Assembly (NCBI RefSeq): GCF_004136635.1 | Contig: NZ_NOIU01000003.1 | Span: 124,001-188,000 of the forward strand | Reading direction: 5' to 3' | From: Rothia halotolerans | GTDB taxonomy: Bacteria > Actinomycetota > Actinomycetes > Actinomycetales > Micrococcaceae | Length of the DNA stretch: 64,000 bases | In this document: piece after piece, positions 37,094 to 46,375 of the stretch | Numbering within the stretch: the first letter of the stretch is position 1 | How the letters are laid out: each line of letters opens with the position of its first letter | Made by a program: the position numbers and the translations under genes | Notes under the pieces: model-generated | The model's database searches: none | The model's input: only the letters and a program-made list of their open reading frames with translations | Told to the model about the DNA's origin: nothing

Positions 37094-37594
37094 TTAGCTG
37101 TGGTCCTTGATCCAGGCCTCGGCGGTGCTGCTCTGCAGTCCGATGGCGCGGCCGATGTAGGGTTCCGCGGCGGCGGCGATCTTCTTGCCGACCAGCGGGA
37201 TGTTGGCGGTGACCTCGCCCCGGACCTCCACCGTGGTCTTCTCCCCGGCGGCCTGCAGGCGCTGGGAGGCGGCGGCGGAGATCGGCACGCCGGCGACGTC
37301 GATCTCGGTCTCCACGGTGCGGGAGCCGTCCGTCTCGGGGGCGCTGTAGGCGTCCTTCTGCGTCAGCGTCATCCCCTTGCCGAGGAACTTCTTCGCGACG
37401 CCGGGGATCTTGTCGGCGCCGACCGATCGGACGGTGGTGACGGAGAACGCGCCGTCGGTGGCGCCGTCGACCTGGAGGCTCTGGAACTCGACGCCGGCGC
37501 GATCGCTCACGCGGCGGGCGAAGTCCTCGGAGGTGAAGGCCTCGAGGACGCGGTCGACGGGGGCGTCGATGGATGATGATTCGTTCATGGCCAT
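37094..37594 (-). CDS. DUF2505 family protein (START/SRPBCC-like fold)
   Basis: A 166-residue actinobacterial protein of unknown function. It has SIDAPVDRVLEAFTSEDFARRVSDRAGV at the N-terminus, TVRSVGADKIPGVAKKFLG in the middle, and the C-terminal amphipathic region VTANIPLVGKKIAAAAEPYIGRAI. These fit the polyketide cyclase/lipid-binding helix-grip shape. GAGGA sits 4 bases before ATG 37594; an ATG at 37588 is close behind. No ligand can be inferred. Confidence 0.82.
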   Translation of the reverse strand: MAMNESSSIDAPVDRVLEAFTSEDFARRVSDRAGVEFQSLQVDGATDGAFSVTTVRSVGADKIPGVAKKFLGKGMTLTQKDAYSAPETDGSRTVETEIDVAGVPISAAASQRLQAAGEKTTVEVRGEVTANIPLVGKKIAAAAEPYIGRAIGLQSSTAEAWIKDHS

Positions 37595-37836
37595 GGGTTC
37601 CTCGATTCTCGCTGCGGCGTCTGGTCCGCCCATCAGTCTAGCGGCTGGCGGTGCGAGCGGGGGCCTCGGCGCCCCGGGGCCCGCGCGGGCGCTCCCGGGG
37701 CGGGGAGGCGTAGGCTAGGGTCTGCCGGCCGTGGCGCCGGCACGCGCCCCCGCACGCGGGCGCCGGGCTCCTCGGGTGCCCTCCCGCGGCGCGGCGGCGT
37801 CCCTCAACCCTGCCCTCGTCGTCGAAGGATCCGTCC

Positions 37837-40800
37837 ATGAGCCTCACGGGATTGCGCACCGCGCTGTCCAAAGAGCCCACGTTCGCCAACGTGTACGCGC
37901 AGGCCTCGAGGCCCGCCGCCGAGCGGTCCGCCGAGACCGTCATCGGCGCCGCGGACGGCCTGCGGGCGCCGCTGGTCGCCCAGGTCTCGGACGGGCTGGC
38001 CGCGGCGGCCGCCTCCGGGGCGTCGGGGGCCGAGGGCGGGCACGTGCCCGTCGTCCTGGCGGTGACGGCGACCGACCGGGAGGCCGAGGACCTGGAGACC
38101 GTCCTGGGCTCCTACCTCGATCCCGCCGCGATCGCCCGGTTCCCCGCCTGGGAGACGCTGCCCCACGAGCGGCTCTCGCCGCGCTCGGACACCGTGGGCC
38201 GGCGCCTGGCCGTGCTGCGCCGCCTCGCCGAGGCTGGGGACGGGACCAGGATCGTGATCGCCCCGGTCCGCTCCGTGCTGCAGCCCATCGCCGCGAGCCT
38301 GGAGAGCATGCGGCCGGTGCGCCTGGCGGTGGGGGAGGAGCAGGACTTCGAGGAGGTCGTCGAGGCCCTCTCCGCCGCCGCGTACTCGCGGGTGGACCTG
38401 GTGACCAAGCGTGGCGAGTTCGCGGTGCGCGGCGGGATCCTGGACGTCTTCTCCCCGGTCGAGGACCATCCCGTGCGCATCGAGTTCTTCGGCGACGAGG
38501 TCGAGCGGATGCGCTGGTTCGCGGTCGCCGACCAGCGCACGCTCAGCGGCGAGGGCGTCGTCGAGCCCGTGGAGATGATCGCCCCGCCCTGCCGCGAGGT
38601 GCTCATCACCCCCGGCGTCCGGGCGCGCGCCGCGGAGCTCAAGGACCGCCTGCCGGGGGCGGAATCGATGCTCGAGCGGATCGCGGACGGCATCTACGTG
38701 GAGGGGATGGAGTCCCTCGCCCCGCTGCTGGTGGACCGGATGACGACGCTGACCGCCTCCCTCCCGCCGGACTCCCTCGCCCTGGTCTGCGAGCCGGAGA
38801 AGGTCAGGTCCCGCGCCGCGGACCTGGTCGCGACCAACGAGGAGTTCCTCGTGGCCGCCTGGGAGCAGGCCTCGGACGGGCAGGCCGCGCCCATCGACCT
38901 GGCCGAGACCGGCCTGGCGGAGGGCGGCTTCCGCTCGGTCTCCGACGCGAGGACCGAGGCGCTCGACGCCGGCCTGGGCTGGTGGTCCATCACCTCCCTC
39001 GGCGTGGACGAGGCGATCGAGCAGGACGCCGACACCCTCACGATCGCGGTGCGCGCCCCGCTGGTCTTCGCCGGCGACGTCGAGGCCCTGCTGAAGGTCG
39101 TGGCCGACCACGTCCGCGAGGAGTGGCAGGTCGTCGCCGTGACCGAGGGCCCCGGCCCGCTGAAGCGGCTCACGGAGCTCTTCCAGGAGGCCGGCCTGCC
39201 CGCCGCGCGCCGGGAGGACCTCGTGGAGGAGCCCCAGCCGGGCATCATCGAGCTCACCACGGCTGCCCACGGCACCGGATTCGTCCTCGAGGAGGCGAAG
39301 ATCGCGCTGCTGACCGAGGCGGACATCCTCGGCAAGGCGAGCCCCTACACCACGCGCGACATGCGCAAGCTGCCCGCCCGGCGGCGCCGCAACGCGGTGG
39401 ACCCGCTCGCGCTGAAGGCCGGCGACCACGTGGTGCACGAGCAGCACGGCATCGGGCAGTTCGTCGAGCTGATCCAGCGCCCCGTCGCGGGGGCCATGGT
39501 CAAGCCGGGGCAGCCCAAGCCGGTCAAGGAGTACCTGGTGCTGGAGTACGCGCCGTCCAAGCGCGGCGCCCCGCGGGACCGGCTCTTCGTGCCCACCGAC
39601 CAGCTGGACCAGGTCAGCAACTACGTCGGCGGCGACGCCCCGACGCTGTCCAAGATGGGCGGCTCCGACTGGTCCAAGACCAAGTCCAAGGCGCGCAAGG
39701 CCGTCAAGGAGATCGCGGCCGACCTGATCCGCCTCTACTCGGCGCGGATGGCCTCCAAGGGCCACGCCTTCGGCCCGGACACCCCGTGGCAGCGCGAGCT
39801 GGAGGAGGCCTTCCCCTACGTGGAGACCCCCGACCAGCTCACCACGATCAACGAGGTCAAGGCGGACATGGAGAAGGAGATCCCGATGGACCGGCTGATC
39901 TCCGGCGACGTCGGCTACGGCAAGACCGAGATCGCGGTGCGCGCCGCCTTCAAGGCCGTGCAGGACGGCAAGCAGGTGGCGCTGCTGGTGCCCACGACGC
40001 TGCTGGCCCAGCAGCACACCGAGACCTTCGCGGAGCGGTTCTCCGGCTTCCCGGTGCGGGTCGCGACGCTCTCGCGCTTCCAGACCGCCAAGGAGGCCAA
40101 GGCGGTGGAGGCCGGGATCGCGGACGGCTCGGTCGACGTCGTCATCGGGACCCACCGGCTGCTGTCCACGAGCATCTCGTTCAAGGACCTCGGCCTGGTC
40201 ATCATCGACGAGGAGCAGCGCTTCGGCGTCGAGCACAAGGAGAAGCTCAAGACGCTGCGGACCAACGTGGACGTCCTGGCGATGTCCGCCACGCCGATCC
40301 CGCGCACCCTGGAGATGTCCCTGACCGGCATCCGGGAGACCTCGACGCTGGCGACGCCGCCCGAGGAGCGGCACCCGGTGCTGACCTACGTCGGGCCCAA
40401 CACGGAGAAGCAGATCACCGCCGCGGTGCGACGCGAGCTGATGCGCGAGGGGCAGGTCTTCTACGTGCACAACCGGGTCTCCTCGATCGAGCGGGTCGCC
40501 GCGGACCTGCAGAAGATGGTCCCGGAGGCGAGGATCGCCGTCGCGCACGGGCAGATGAGCGAGTCCCGGCTCGAGCAGATCATCGTCGACTTCTGGGAGA
40601 AGCGCTTCGACGTCCTGGTCTGCACCACGATCGTGGAGACGGGCCTGGACATCTCCAACGCCAACACCCTGATTGTGGACCGGGCCAACAACTACGGCCT
40701 CTCGCAGCTGCACCAGCTGCGCGGGCGCGTGGGCCGCGGCCGGGACCGCGCCTACGCCTACTTCGTCTACCCGGTGGAGAAGCCGCTGGGGGAGGTCGCC

Positions 40801-41472
40801 CTGGAGCGGCTCAAGGCGGTGGCGGCGCACAACGAGCTGGGCTCGGGCATGCAGCTGGCGATGAAGGACCTGGAGATCCGCGGCGCGGGCAACCTGCTGG
40901 GCGGGGAGCAGTCGGGGCACATCCAGGGCGTCGGCTTCGACCTGTACCTGCGGCTGGTCGGCGAGGCAGTGGCGGACTACCGCGGCGACCAGGAGGAGGC
41001 CGCCCCGGCCGAGATGAAGATCGAGCTGCCGGTGGACGCGCACCTGCCGCACGACTACGTGCCGGGGGAGCGGCTCCGGCTCGAGGCCTACCGCAACCTC
41101 GCGGCGGTGACCTCCGAGGAGGGCGTCGCCGAGGTCGCGGAGGAGCTGGAGGACCGCTACGGCGCCCTCCCGGCCCCGGCGCAGAACCTCCTGAAGATCG
41201 CCCGTCTCCGCCTCAAGGCGCGCACCGTCGGGCTCACCGAGCTCATGGTGATGGGGCCGAAGGTCCGCTTCTACCCGGTGGACCTGCCGGACTCCAAGCA
41301 GATGCGCCTCGAGCGCATGTACCCGGGGTCGCTGGTCAAGGTGGTGCCGGGCACCGAGCGCCGCCAGGTCCTGGTGCCCAAGCCGAAGTCGGCCCCGGTC
41401 GGGGGCAAGGACCTGGTGGACGACGAGATCCTCGAGTGGGCAGGGGCCTTCATCGACGCGATCCTCGCTTGA
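37837..41472 (+). CDS. mfd: Transcription-repair coupling factor Mfd
   Basis: Removes RNA polymerase stalled at lesions and recruits UvrA. The protein has 1211 residues, standard length. The N-terminal UvrB-like region has WETLPHERLSPRSDTVGRRL. The RNA polymerase-interacting domain (HGIGQFVEL) lies near residue 540. The helicase motor follows with Walker A SGDVGYGKTEIA, DEEQ box VIIDEEQRFGVEHKE, SATPIPRTL and QLRGRVGRGR. The TRCF C-terminal domain closes the protein. The stop codon lies inside the first copy of a GCTTGAG tandem repeat. Confidence 0.96.
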   Translation: MSLTGLRTALSKEPTFANVYAQASRPAAERSAETVIGAADGLRAPLVAQVSDGLAAAAASGASGAEGGHVPVVLAVTATDREAEDLETVLGSYLDPAAIARFPAWETLPHERLSPRSDTVGRRLAVLRRLAEAGDGTRIVIAPVRSVLQPIAASLESMRPVRLAVGEEQDFEEVVEALSAAAYSRVDLVTKRGEFAVRGGILDVFSPVEDHPVRIEFFGDEVERMRWFAVADQRTLSGEGVVEPVEMIAPPCREVLITPGVRARAAELKDRLPGAESMLERIADGIYVEGMESLAPLLVDRMTTLTASLPPDSLALVCEPEKVRSRAADLVATNEEFLVAAWEQASDGQAAPIDLAETGLAEGGFRSVSDARTEALDAGLGWWSITSLGVDEAIEQDADTLTIAVRAPLVFAGDVEALLKVVADHVREEWQVVAVTEGPGPLKRLTELFQEAGLPAARREDLVEEPQPGIIELTTAAHGTGFVLEEAKIALLTEADILGKASPYTTRDMRKLPARRRRNAVDPLALKAGDHVVHEQHGIGQFVELIQRPVAGAMVKPGQPKPVKEYLVLEYAPSKRGAPRDRLFVPTDQLDQVSNYVGGDAPTLSKMGGSDWSKTKSKARKAVKEIAADLIRLYSARMASKGHAFGPDTPWQRELEEAFPYVETPDQLTTINEVKADMEKEIPMDRLISGDVGYGKTEIAVRAAFKAVQDGKQVALLVPTTLLAQQHTETFAERFSGFPVRVATLSRFQTAKEAKAVEAGIADGSVDVVIGTHRLLSTSISFKDLGLVIIDEEQRFGVEHKEKLKTLRTNVDVLAMSATPIPRTLEMSLTGIRETSTLATPPEERHPVLTYVGPNTEKQITAAVRRELMREGQVFYVHNRVSSIERVAADLQKMVPEARIAVAHGQMSESRLEQIIVDFWEKRFDVLVCTTIVETGLDISNANTLIVDRANNYGLSQLHQLRGRVGRGRDRAYAYFVYPVEKPLGEVALERLKAVAAHNELGSGMQLAMKDLEIRGAGNLLGGEQSGHIQGVGFDLYLRLVGEAVADYRGDQEEAAPAEMKIELPVDAHLPHDYVPGERLRLEAYRNLAAVTSEEGVAEVAEELEDRYGALPAPAQNLLKIARLRLKARTVGLTELMVMGPKVRFYPVDLPDSKQMRLERMYPGSLVKVVPGTERRQVLVPKPKSAPVGGKDLVDDEILEWAGAFIDAILA

Positions 41473-41501
41473 GGCTTGAGGCTTGAGGCTTGAGGCTTGA
41501 G
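41467..41501. repeat. 5-copy heptamer tandem repeat GCTTGAG
   Basis: Five perfect copies of GCTTGAG run from 41467 to 41501. The mfd stop TGA (41470-41472) is in the first copy. Because the unit is 7 bases, its TGA falls in all three frames across the array. A terminator hairpin follows. Confidence 0.9.
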
Positions 41502-41529
41502 TCCTGCGGGCCAGGTCCCGGACACGGAG

Positions 41530-41561
41530 AAGGGCCGGCATCCTCACGGATGCCGGCCCTT
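41530..41561. terminator. Strong terminator hairpin after mfd
   Basis: A 14 bp perfect stem (41530-41543 with 41548-41561, loop TCAC) lies between mfd and the convergent small membrane protein gene. It can work in both directions; no long T-run. Confidence 0.65.
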
Positions 41562-41606
41562 CCTCGTCCTCGACGCCGGCCTCGGGGCCGGCGGGGGAGC
41601 GGGTCC

Positions 41607-41906
41607 CTAGGAGTCCAGGGTCAGCTCCTTGCCGTGCTGGGCGCGTCGCGCGGTCTTCGAGCGCAGGAACCACAGCGGCAGCATGAACGAGATCGTCGAG
41701 AGCGCCAGGCCCAGGGAGAACATCCACGGCTCCAGCGCGAGGTCCCACATCCCCCAGGTGCCGAAGAAGAAGAACCCGGCGCACAGGGCCGCCATGCAGA
41801 TGATGAACACGATGACGTTCTCGGCCGTGTGACCCTGGCCGGAGTGGTAGCGGTTCCTCACGCCGGGGGTGCGCGCGCGGGACTCGGAGCGGGGGATGTC
41901 AGCCAT
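41607..41906 (-). CDS. Small two-helix membrane protein, unknown function
   Basis: 99 residues from ATG 41906, chosen because GAGGA lies about 7 bases upstream (an upstream ATG at 41918 has no spacing for a ribosome site). The N-terminus is hydrophilic (ADIPRSESRARTPGVRNRYHSGQGH). Two hydrophobic helices follow (ENVIVFIICMAALCAGFFFF and PWMFSLGLALSTISFMLPLW), with a basic tail ending in KELTLDS. No family is recognised with certainty. It is bracketed by two different 7 bp tandem repeats (41467-41501 and 42036-42084). Confidence 0.7.
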   Translation of the reverse strand: MADIPRSESRARTPGVRNRYHSGQGHTAENVIVFIICMAALCAGFFFFGTWGMWDLALEPWMFSLGLALSTISFMLPLWFLRSKTARRAQHGKELTLDS

Positions 41907-42035
41907 GGCCGTCCTCATTCCTTGAAAGTGATGTTCGGCCCGCGCGGCGTGGACCGCGGCGGACGCTGGGAAGACTCCTCCCAGTATATGCGCTGGGCGG
42001 CGGACTCGCGGACACCGCCGCCCCGTGGGACCCTC

Positions 42036-42084
42036 GCTCCCGGCTCCCGGCTCCCGGCTCCCGGCTCCCGGCTCCCGGCTCCCG
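42036..42084. repeat. 7-copy heptamer tandem repeat GCTCCCG
   Basis: Seven perfect copies of GCTCCCG from 42036 to 42084 in the gap between the small membrane protein gene and the phosphohexomutase gene, ending 21 bases before the latter's stop codon. Confidence 0.9.
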
Positions 42085-42105
42085 GCGCACGCGGAGCCGT
42101 GGGCC

Positions 42106-43854
42106 CTAGGAGTCGGCGCCGAGAGCGGCGGCGATGTCCGTCCGCAGACCCCGCAGGCGCGTCGCGGCGGCCTCCCGGGCGCGGGCGAGCCCCTGGGCCG
42201 GGTCCTCCTCCTCGGCCACTTCGACCACCGCCTCGAGGTAGCACTTCAGCTTGGGCTCGGTGCCGGAGGGACGGACGACCACGCGGCTGCCGTCCGCGGT
42301 CAGATAGCGCATCCCGTCGGTGGGCGGCAGCTCCGCGGTCCCCTCGGAGAGGTCCTCCGCGGAGACCACCGCGGAGCCGGCCAGGCTCGTCGGGGCCGTC
42401 TCGCGCAGCCGCCGCATCATGGCCTCGATGCGAGGGGGCTCCGCGACGCGCAGGGAGAGCTGGTCGGTCGCGAAGACCCCGTGCTGCAGGGCGAGCTGGT
42501 CGAGCACGTCCTGCAGCGTCCTGCCCTCCTCCTTGAGCCGGTCGGCGTAGTCGGCGAGCAGCAGCGCCGCGGAGATGCCGTCCTTGTCCCGGACCAGCTC
42601 GGGGGCGACGCAGTAGCCGAGGGCCTCCTCGTAGCCGTAGGCCAGGCCGGGCACCCGGGCGATCCACTTGAAGCCCGTGAGGGTCTCGCGGTACCCGAGG
42701 CCGTGCGCCTCAGCCATCCGCTCCAGCATCCGGGAGGAGACGATCGACGCCGCGAAGACCGCCTCGGAGGCCCGGTCCGGGCGCATGCGGCTCAGCGCGA
42801 CCTGGCCCAGCAGCACGCCGACCTCGTCGCCGCGCAGCATCCGCCAGCCGCCCTCGGCCGCGGCGTCGGGGACGGCGAAGCCCGCCCGGTCGGCGTCGGG
42901 GTCGTTGGCGATCACCAGGTCCGCGCCGCAGTCCCGGGCCAGCCCCATCGCGAGGTCCAGGGCACCCGGCTCCTCCGGGTTCGGGTACTCCACCGTGGGG
43001 AACTTGGGGTCGGGGATGGCCTGCTCGGGCACCACCCGGAGCTTGTCGAAGCCGCTGCGGGCCAGGACCATGCTCATGACCTCGCCGCCGACGCCGTGCA
43101 TCGGCGTGAGCACCAGCGAGAGGGCGCGGCTGGCCGGCGGGAAGCCCGGCAGCAGGGCGCAGACCTCGTGCTCGTAGTCGTGGGCGATGCGCTCGGGCAG
43201 CACCGTCCAGCCGGACTCCGCCCGGGGGATGGCGCCGACGTCGGGGGCCTGCGCGATCTTCTCCGCGATCTCGCGGTCCGCCGGCGGCACCAGCTGGGCC
43301 CCGCGCCCGTGCTCCTCGGCGGCGTGGCCTCCGAGGTAGACCTTGTACCCGTTGTCCCGGGCCGGGTTGTGGGAGGCGGTGACCATGATCCCGGCGTCGG
43401 CCTTGAGGAGGCGGACCGCCCAGGCCAGGAGCGGGGTGGGCAGCGGCAGCGGCATGAGGAAGGCGTCGACGCCGGCGGCGGTGAGGATCGCGGCCGTGTC
43501 GCGGGCGAACACGCTGGACTTGGCGCGGGCGTCGTAGCCCACCACCGCCCGCGGCGTACCCCAGTGCTCGGAGGCCGCGCGCTCGCCCAGGTAGGCGGCG
43601 ATGCCGTGGGCGGCCTTGGCCACGACCACCCGGTTCATGCGCATCGGGCCGGCGCCCAGCTCGGCACGGAGACCGGCCGTGCCGAAGCTCAGGAAGCCGG
43701 AGAACCGATCCTCCAGGCTCCGGGCGGCCTCCTCGTGCTCCTCGGCCCGGCTGATGACGTCCAGGAGCTCTCGCTGGGTGTCGGGATCGGGGTCGGCCTC
43801 GACCCAGCGCATGGCCTCGTCGATGAGGGTGGGAAGGTCTGCCACGGGATGCAC
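42106..43854 (-). CDS. Phospho-sugar mutase (phosphoglucomutase/phosphomannomutase, alpha-D-phosphohexomutase family)
   Basis: Moves phosphate between C1 and C6 of hexoses. The 582-residue protein has the four family domains: FGTAGLRAELGAGPMRMN at the start, the phosphoserine loop GIMVTASHNPARDNGYKVY with the catalytic Ser, the metal loop ANDPDADRAGFA, the sugar-binding region GYEEALGYCV, and the C-terminal phosphate-binding RPSGTEPKLKCYLE. The length and FGTAGLR start match the PgmB/PMM45A-like group. Purine nucleoside phosphorylase lies upstream on the same strand, so it may act on pentose phosphates (phosphopentomutase), which this subgroup sometimes does. Confidence 0.93.
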   Translation of the reverse strand: MHPVADLPTLIDEAMRWVEADPDPDTQRELLDVISRAEEHEEAARSLEDRFSGFLSFGTAGLRAELGAGPMRMNRVVVAKAAHGIAAYLGERAASEHWGTPRAVVGYDARAKSSVFARDTAAILTAAGVDAFLMPLPLPTPLLAWAVRLLKADAGIMVTASHNPARDNGYKVYLGGHAAEEHGRGAQLVPPADREIAEKIAQAPDVGAIPRAESGWTVLPERIAHDYEHEVCALLPGFPPASRALSLVLTPMHGVGGEVMSMVLARSGFDKLRVVPEQAIPDPKFPTVEYPNPEEPGALDLAMGLARDCGADLVIANDPDADRAGFAVPDAAAEGGWRMLRGDEVGVLLGQVALSRMRPDRASEAVFAASIVSSRMLERMAEAHGLGYRETLTGFKWIARVPGLAYGYEEALGYCVAPELVRDKDGISAALLLADYADRLKEEGRTLQDVLDQLALQHGVFATDQLSLRVAEPPRIEAMMRRLRETAPTSLAGSAVVSAEDLSEGTAELPPTDGMRYLTADGSRVVVRPSGTEPKLKCYLEAVVEVAEEEDPAQGLARAREAAATRLRGLRTDIAAALGADS

Positions 43855-43918
43855 CTCGTTCTGTATCCGGGAAGCGGGCGGGAGAAGGGAGCGGAAGGGA
43901 TGCGGGGAAGGGGGAGGG

Positions 43919-44764
43919 TCAGTCGTCCAGGCGCTCGAGGATCCCGGCGAGCAGCCTGGAGATCCGGGGGCCGGCGCTGCGGCCCTCCTCGAGCACCTCG
44001 GCGTGGCTCAGCGGCCGGTCGGAGATGCCGGCGGCCATGTTGGTGACCAGGGAGATGCCGAAGACCTCGAGCCCGGCCGCCCGGGCGGCGATGGCCTCCA
44101 AGGCCGTGGACATCCCCACCAGGTCGGCCCCGAGGGAGCGCACCATCGCGACCTCCGCCGGCGTCTCGTAGTGCGGGCCGGCCAGCTGCAGGTACACGCC
44201 CTCCTCCAGCGTCGGGTCCACCTCGCGGGCGATACCGCGGATGCGCGGCGAGTAGAGGTCGGTGAGGTCCACGAAGTGGGCGCCCCTCAGCGGGGACGCC
44301 GAGGTCATGTTGATGTGGTCCGAGATGAGGACGGGGACCCCGGGGCGGAAGGAGGGGCGCAGCCCGCCGCAGCCGTTGGTCAGGATCATCGTCCGGGCGC
44401 CGGCGGCCGCGGCGGTGCGCACGCCGTGCACGACGGCGTCGATGCCCCGGCCCTCGTAGAAGTGGGTCCGGGAGCCGATCACCAGGGCGCGGCGGCCCGC
44501 CGGGGTGAGGATCGAGGAGACGGTGCCCGGGTGGCCCGCGACGCCCGAGAGGTGGAATCCGGGGATCTCCTCCGCCGGGAGCACGTGGGTGGTCTCGCCG
44601 ATCATCTCGGCGGCCCCGCCCCAGCCCGAGCCGAGGGTCAGCGCGTAGTCGTGCTCGGGCACGCCCGTGGCCGCGGCGATGTGCTCGGCGGCGCGGCGGG
44701 CGAACTGCGAGGTCTCCGCAGCCGGGTCGGCGGTGGTGATGTTTCCCATATTCTCGGTAGTCAC
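43919..44764 (-). CDS. Purine-nucleoside phosphorylase (trimeric type)
   Basis: Cleaves purine nucleosides with phosphate to base and ribose 1-phosphate. The 281-residue protein has LTLGSGWGGAAEMI with the phosphate-binding Ser, GHPGTVSS, SRTHFYEG, LTNGCGGLRPSFRPG, and the base-binding region AGPHYETPAEVAMVRSLGADLVGMST, plus VTNMAAGI. It precedes the phospho-sugar mutase on the same strand by 64 bases, which would convert ribose 1-phosphate to ribose 5-phosphate. ATG 44764 or the internal ATG five codons on may be the start. Confidence 0.93.
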   Translation of the reverse strand: MTTENMGNITTADPAAETSQFARRAAEHIAAATGVPEHDYALTLGSGWGGAAEMIGETTHVLPAEEIPGFHLSGVAGHPGTVSSILTPAGRRALVIGSRTHFYEGRGIDAVVHGVRTAAAAGARTMILTNGCGGLRPSFRPGVPVLISDHINMTSASPLRGAHFVDLTDLYSPRIRGIAREVDPTLEEGVYLQLAGPHYETPAEVAMVRSLGADLVGMSTALEAIAARAAGLEVFGISLVTNMAAGISDRPLSHAEVLEEGRSAGPRISRLLAGILERLDD

Positions 44765-44884
44765 GTCTCCAAGGTATCAGCAGGGCCCGGCGCGGCGGCC
44801 GATCCTCAGGATCCTCCGCGCGGACGGGGGAGTCCGCGTCCGGTCGCGTTGGTCATTGCGGGGCGGGTGGACCACAATGAGACC

Positions 44885-46300
44885 GTGAGTTCTCAAGATT
44901 CTTTCGCAGCGCACCGTCTCCTCGTCATCGGCGGCGGTCCCGGCGGGTACGAGGCGGCCCTGGTGGCCGCCAACCTCGGGGCCGACGTCACCCTGATCGA
45001 ACGGCAGGGGGTGGGGGGCTCCGCGGTGATCACCGACGTCGTCCCCTCCAAGACGCTCATCGCCTCCGCGGACACGATGAACCGCTTCACCGAGGCGGCC
45101 GCCCTGGGCATCAAGACCACCCAGGGCGACGAGCTGGTGGAGCTCGAGGCCAGCCTCAAGAAGGTCAACGAGCGCCTGGTGAGCCTCGCCGAGCAGCAGT
45201 CCAAGGACATCCGCCGCTCCCTCGAGCGGGCGGGCGTGAAGGTCATCGACGGCACCGGCCGGCTCCTGTCCGCCAGCACGGTGGAGGTGACGGACCGGGA
45301 GGGCCTGACCTACGAGCTCGAGAACCGGGCGGTCCTGCTGGCCGTGGGCGCGCACCCGCGCGAGCTGGAGACCGCCAAGCCGGACGGCGAGCGGATCCTG
45401 AACTGGACGCAGCTCTACCACCTCCAGAGCGTCCCCGAGCACCTGATCGTGGTCGGCTCCGGCGTCACCGGCGCCGAGTTCGCCTCGGCCTATCGCGGCC
45501 TCGGCTCGCGGGTCACCCTGGTCTCCTCCCGGGACAGGGTCCTGCCGGGCGAGGACGAGGACGCCTCCCAGGTGCTGGAGGACGTCTTCGAGCGCCGCGG
45601 CCTGACCGTGATGCCGCGCTCGCGGGCGCAGGCGGTGGAGCGCTCCGACGAAGGCGTCATCGTGACCCTCAACGACGGGCGCAAGGTCTCCGGCTCGCAC
45701 TGCCTCATGGCGGTCGGCTCGATCCCCAACACCGCCGAGCTGGGCCTGGAGAACGCCGGCGTCGAGGTCTCCGAGTCGGGGCACATCATGGTCGACGGCG
45801 TCTCGCGCACCAGCGCCCCCAACATCTACGCGGCGGGGGACTGCACGGGCGTGCTGCCGCTGGCCTCGGTTGCGGCGATGCAGGGCCGGATCGCGATCGC
45901 CCACCTGATGGGCGACTCCGTGAGCCCGCTGAAGACCCACCGGGTGGCCTCCAACATCTTCACCTCGCCGGAGATCGCGACCGTGGGCGTGGCCGAGGCG
46001 GACATCCAGTCGGGGAAGTACCAGGCGGACACGGTCATGCTCTCGCTGACCACCAACGCCCGGGCCAAGATGATGGCCGTGACCGAGGGCTTCGTGAAGA
46101 TCTTCGCCCGGAAGGGCTCGGGCACGGTGATCGGCGGCGTCGTCGTCGGCCCGCGGGCCTCCGAGCTGATCTTCCCGGTCTCGCTGGCGGTCAACAACAA
46201 GATGAGCGTGGACGACTTCGCCGACACCTTCACGGTCTACCCCTCGCTGACGGGCTCGCTCTCGGAGGCGGCCCGGAGGCTGCACGTCATGCCCTCCTGA
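44885..46300 (+). CDS. NAD(P)H-quinone dehydrogenase LpdA (flavoprotein disulfide reductase-like, cysteines lost)
   Basis: A 471-residue FAD-binding oxidoreductase with GGGPGGYEAALVAANLGADVT, an NAD site VVGSGVTGAEFASAYRGLG, and the C-terminal dimerisation domain (ASNIFTSPEIATVG). Where active lipoamide dehydrogenases have the CxxxxC redox pair, this one reads GGSAVITDVVPSKT, with no cysteines. That is the hallmark of mycobacterial LpdA (Rv3303c), a quinone reductase tied to oxidative stress. GTG 44885 is the likely start. It is divergent from the nucleoside phosphorylase gene. Confidence 0.9.
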   Translation: MSSQDSFAAHRLLVIGGGPGGYEAALVAANLGADVTLIERQGVGGSAVITDVVPSKTLIASADTMNRFTEAAALGIKTTQGDELVELEASLKKVNERLVSLAEQQSKDIRRSLERAGVKVIDGTGRLLSASTVEVTDREGLTYELENRAVLLAVGAHPRELETAKPDGERILNWTQLYHLQSVPEHLIVVGSGVTGAEFASAYRGLGSRVTLVSSRDRVLPGEDEDASQVLEDVFERRGLTVMPRSRAQAVERSDEGVIVTLNDGRKVSGSHCLMAVGSIPNTAELGLENAGVEVSESGHIMVDGVSRTSAPNIYAAGDCTGVLPLASVAAMQGRIAIAHLMGDSVSPLKTHRVASNIFTSPEIATVGVAEADIQSGKYQADTVMLSLTTNARAKMMAVTEGFVKIFARKGSGTVIGGVVVGPRASELIFPVSLAVNNKMSVDDFADTFTVYPSLTGSLSEAARRLHVMPS

Positions 46301-46375
46301 CCCCACCGGGGCCCCGGGCCGGCGCACGGCCGATCCGGAGCTGGGAGGGGGGCGGGGCCAGCGGACCCGCCGACA

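Noticed and set aside
44885-46300. Dihydrolipoamide dehydrogenase
   Set aside because: The redox-active cysteine pair is absent, so the lipoamide reaction is not expected.
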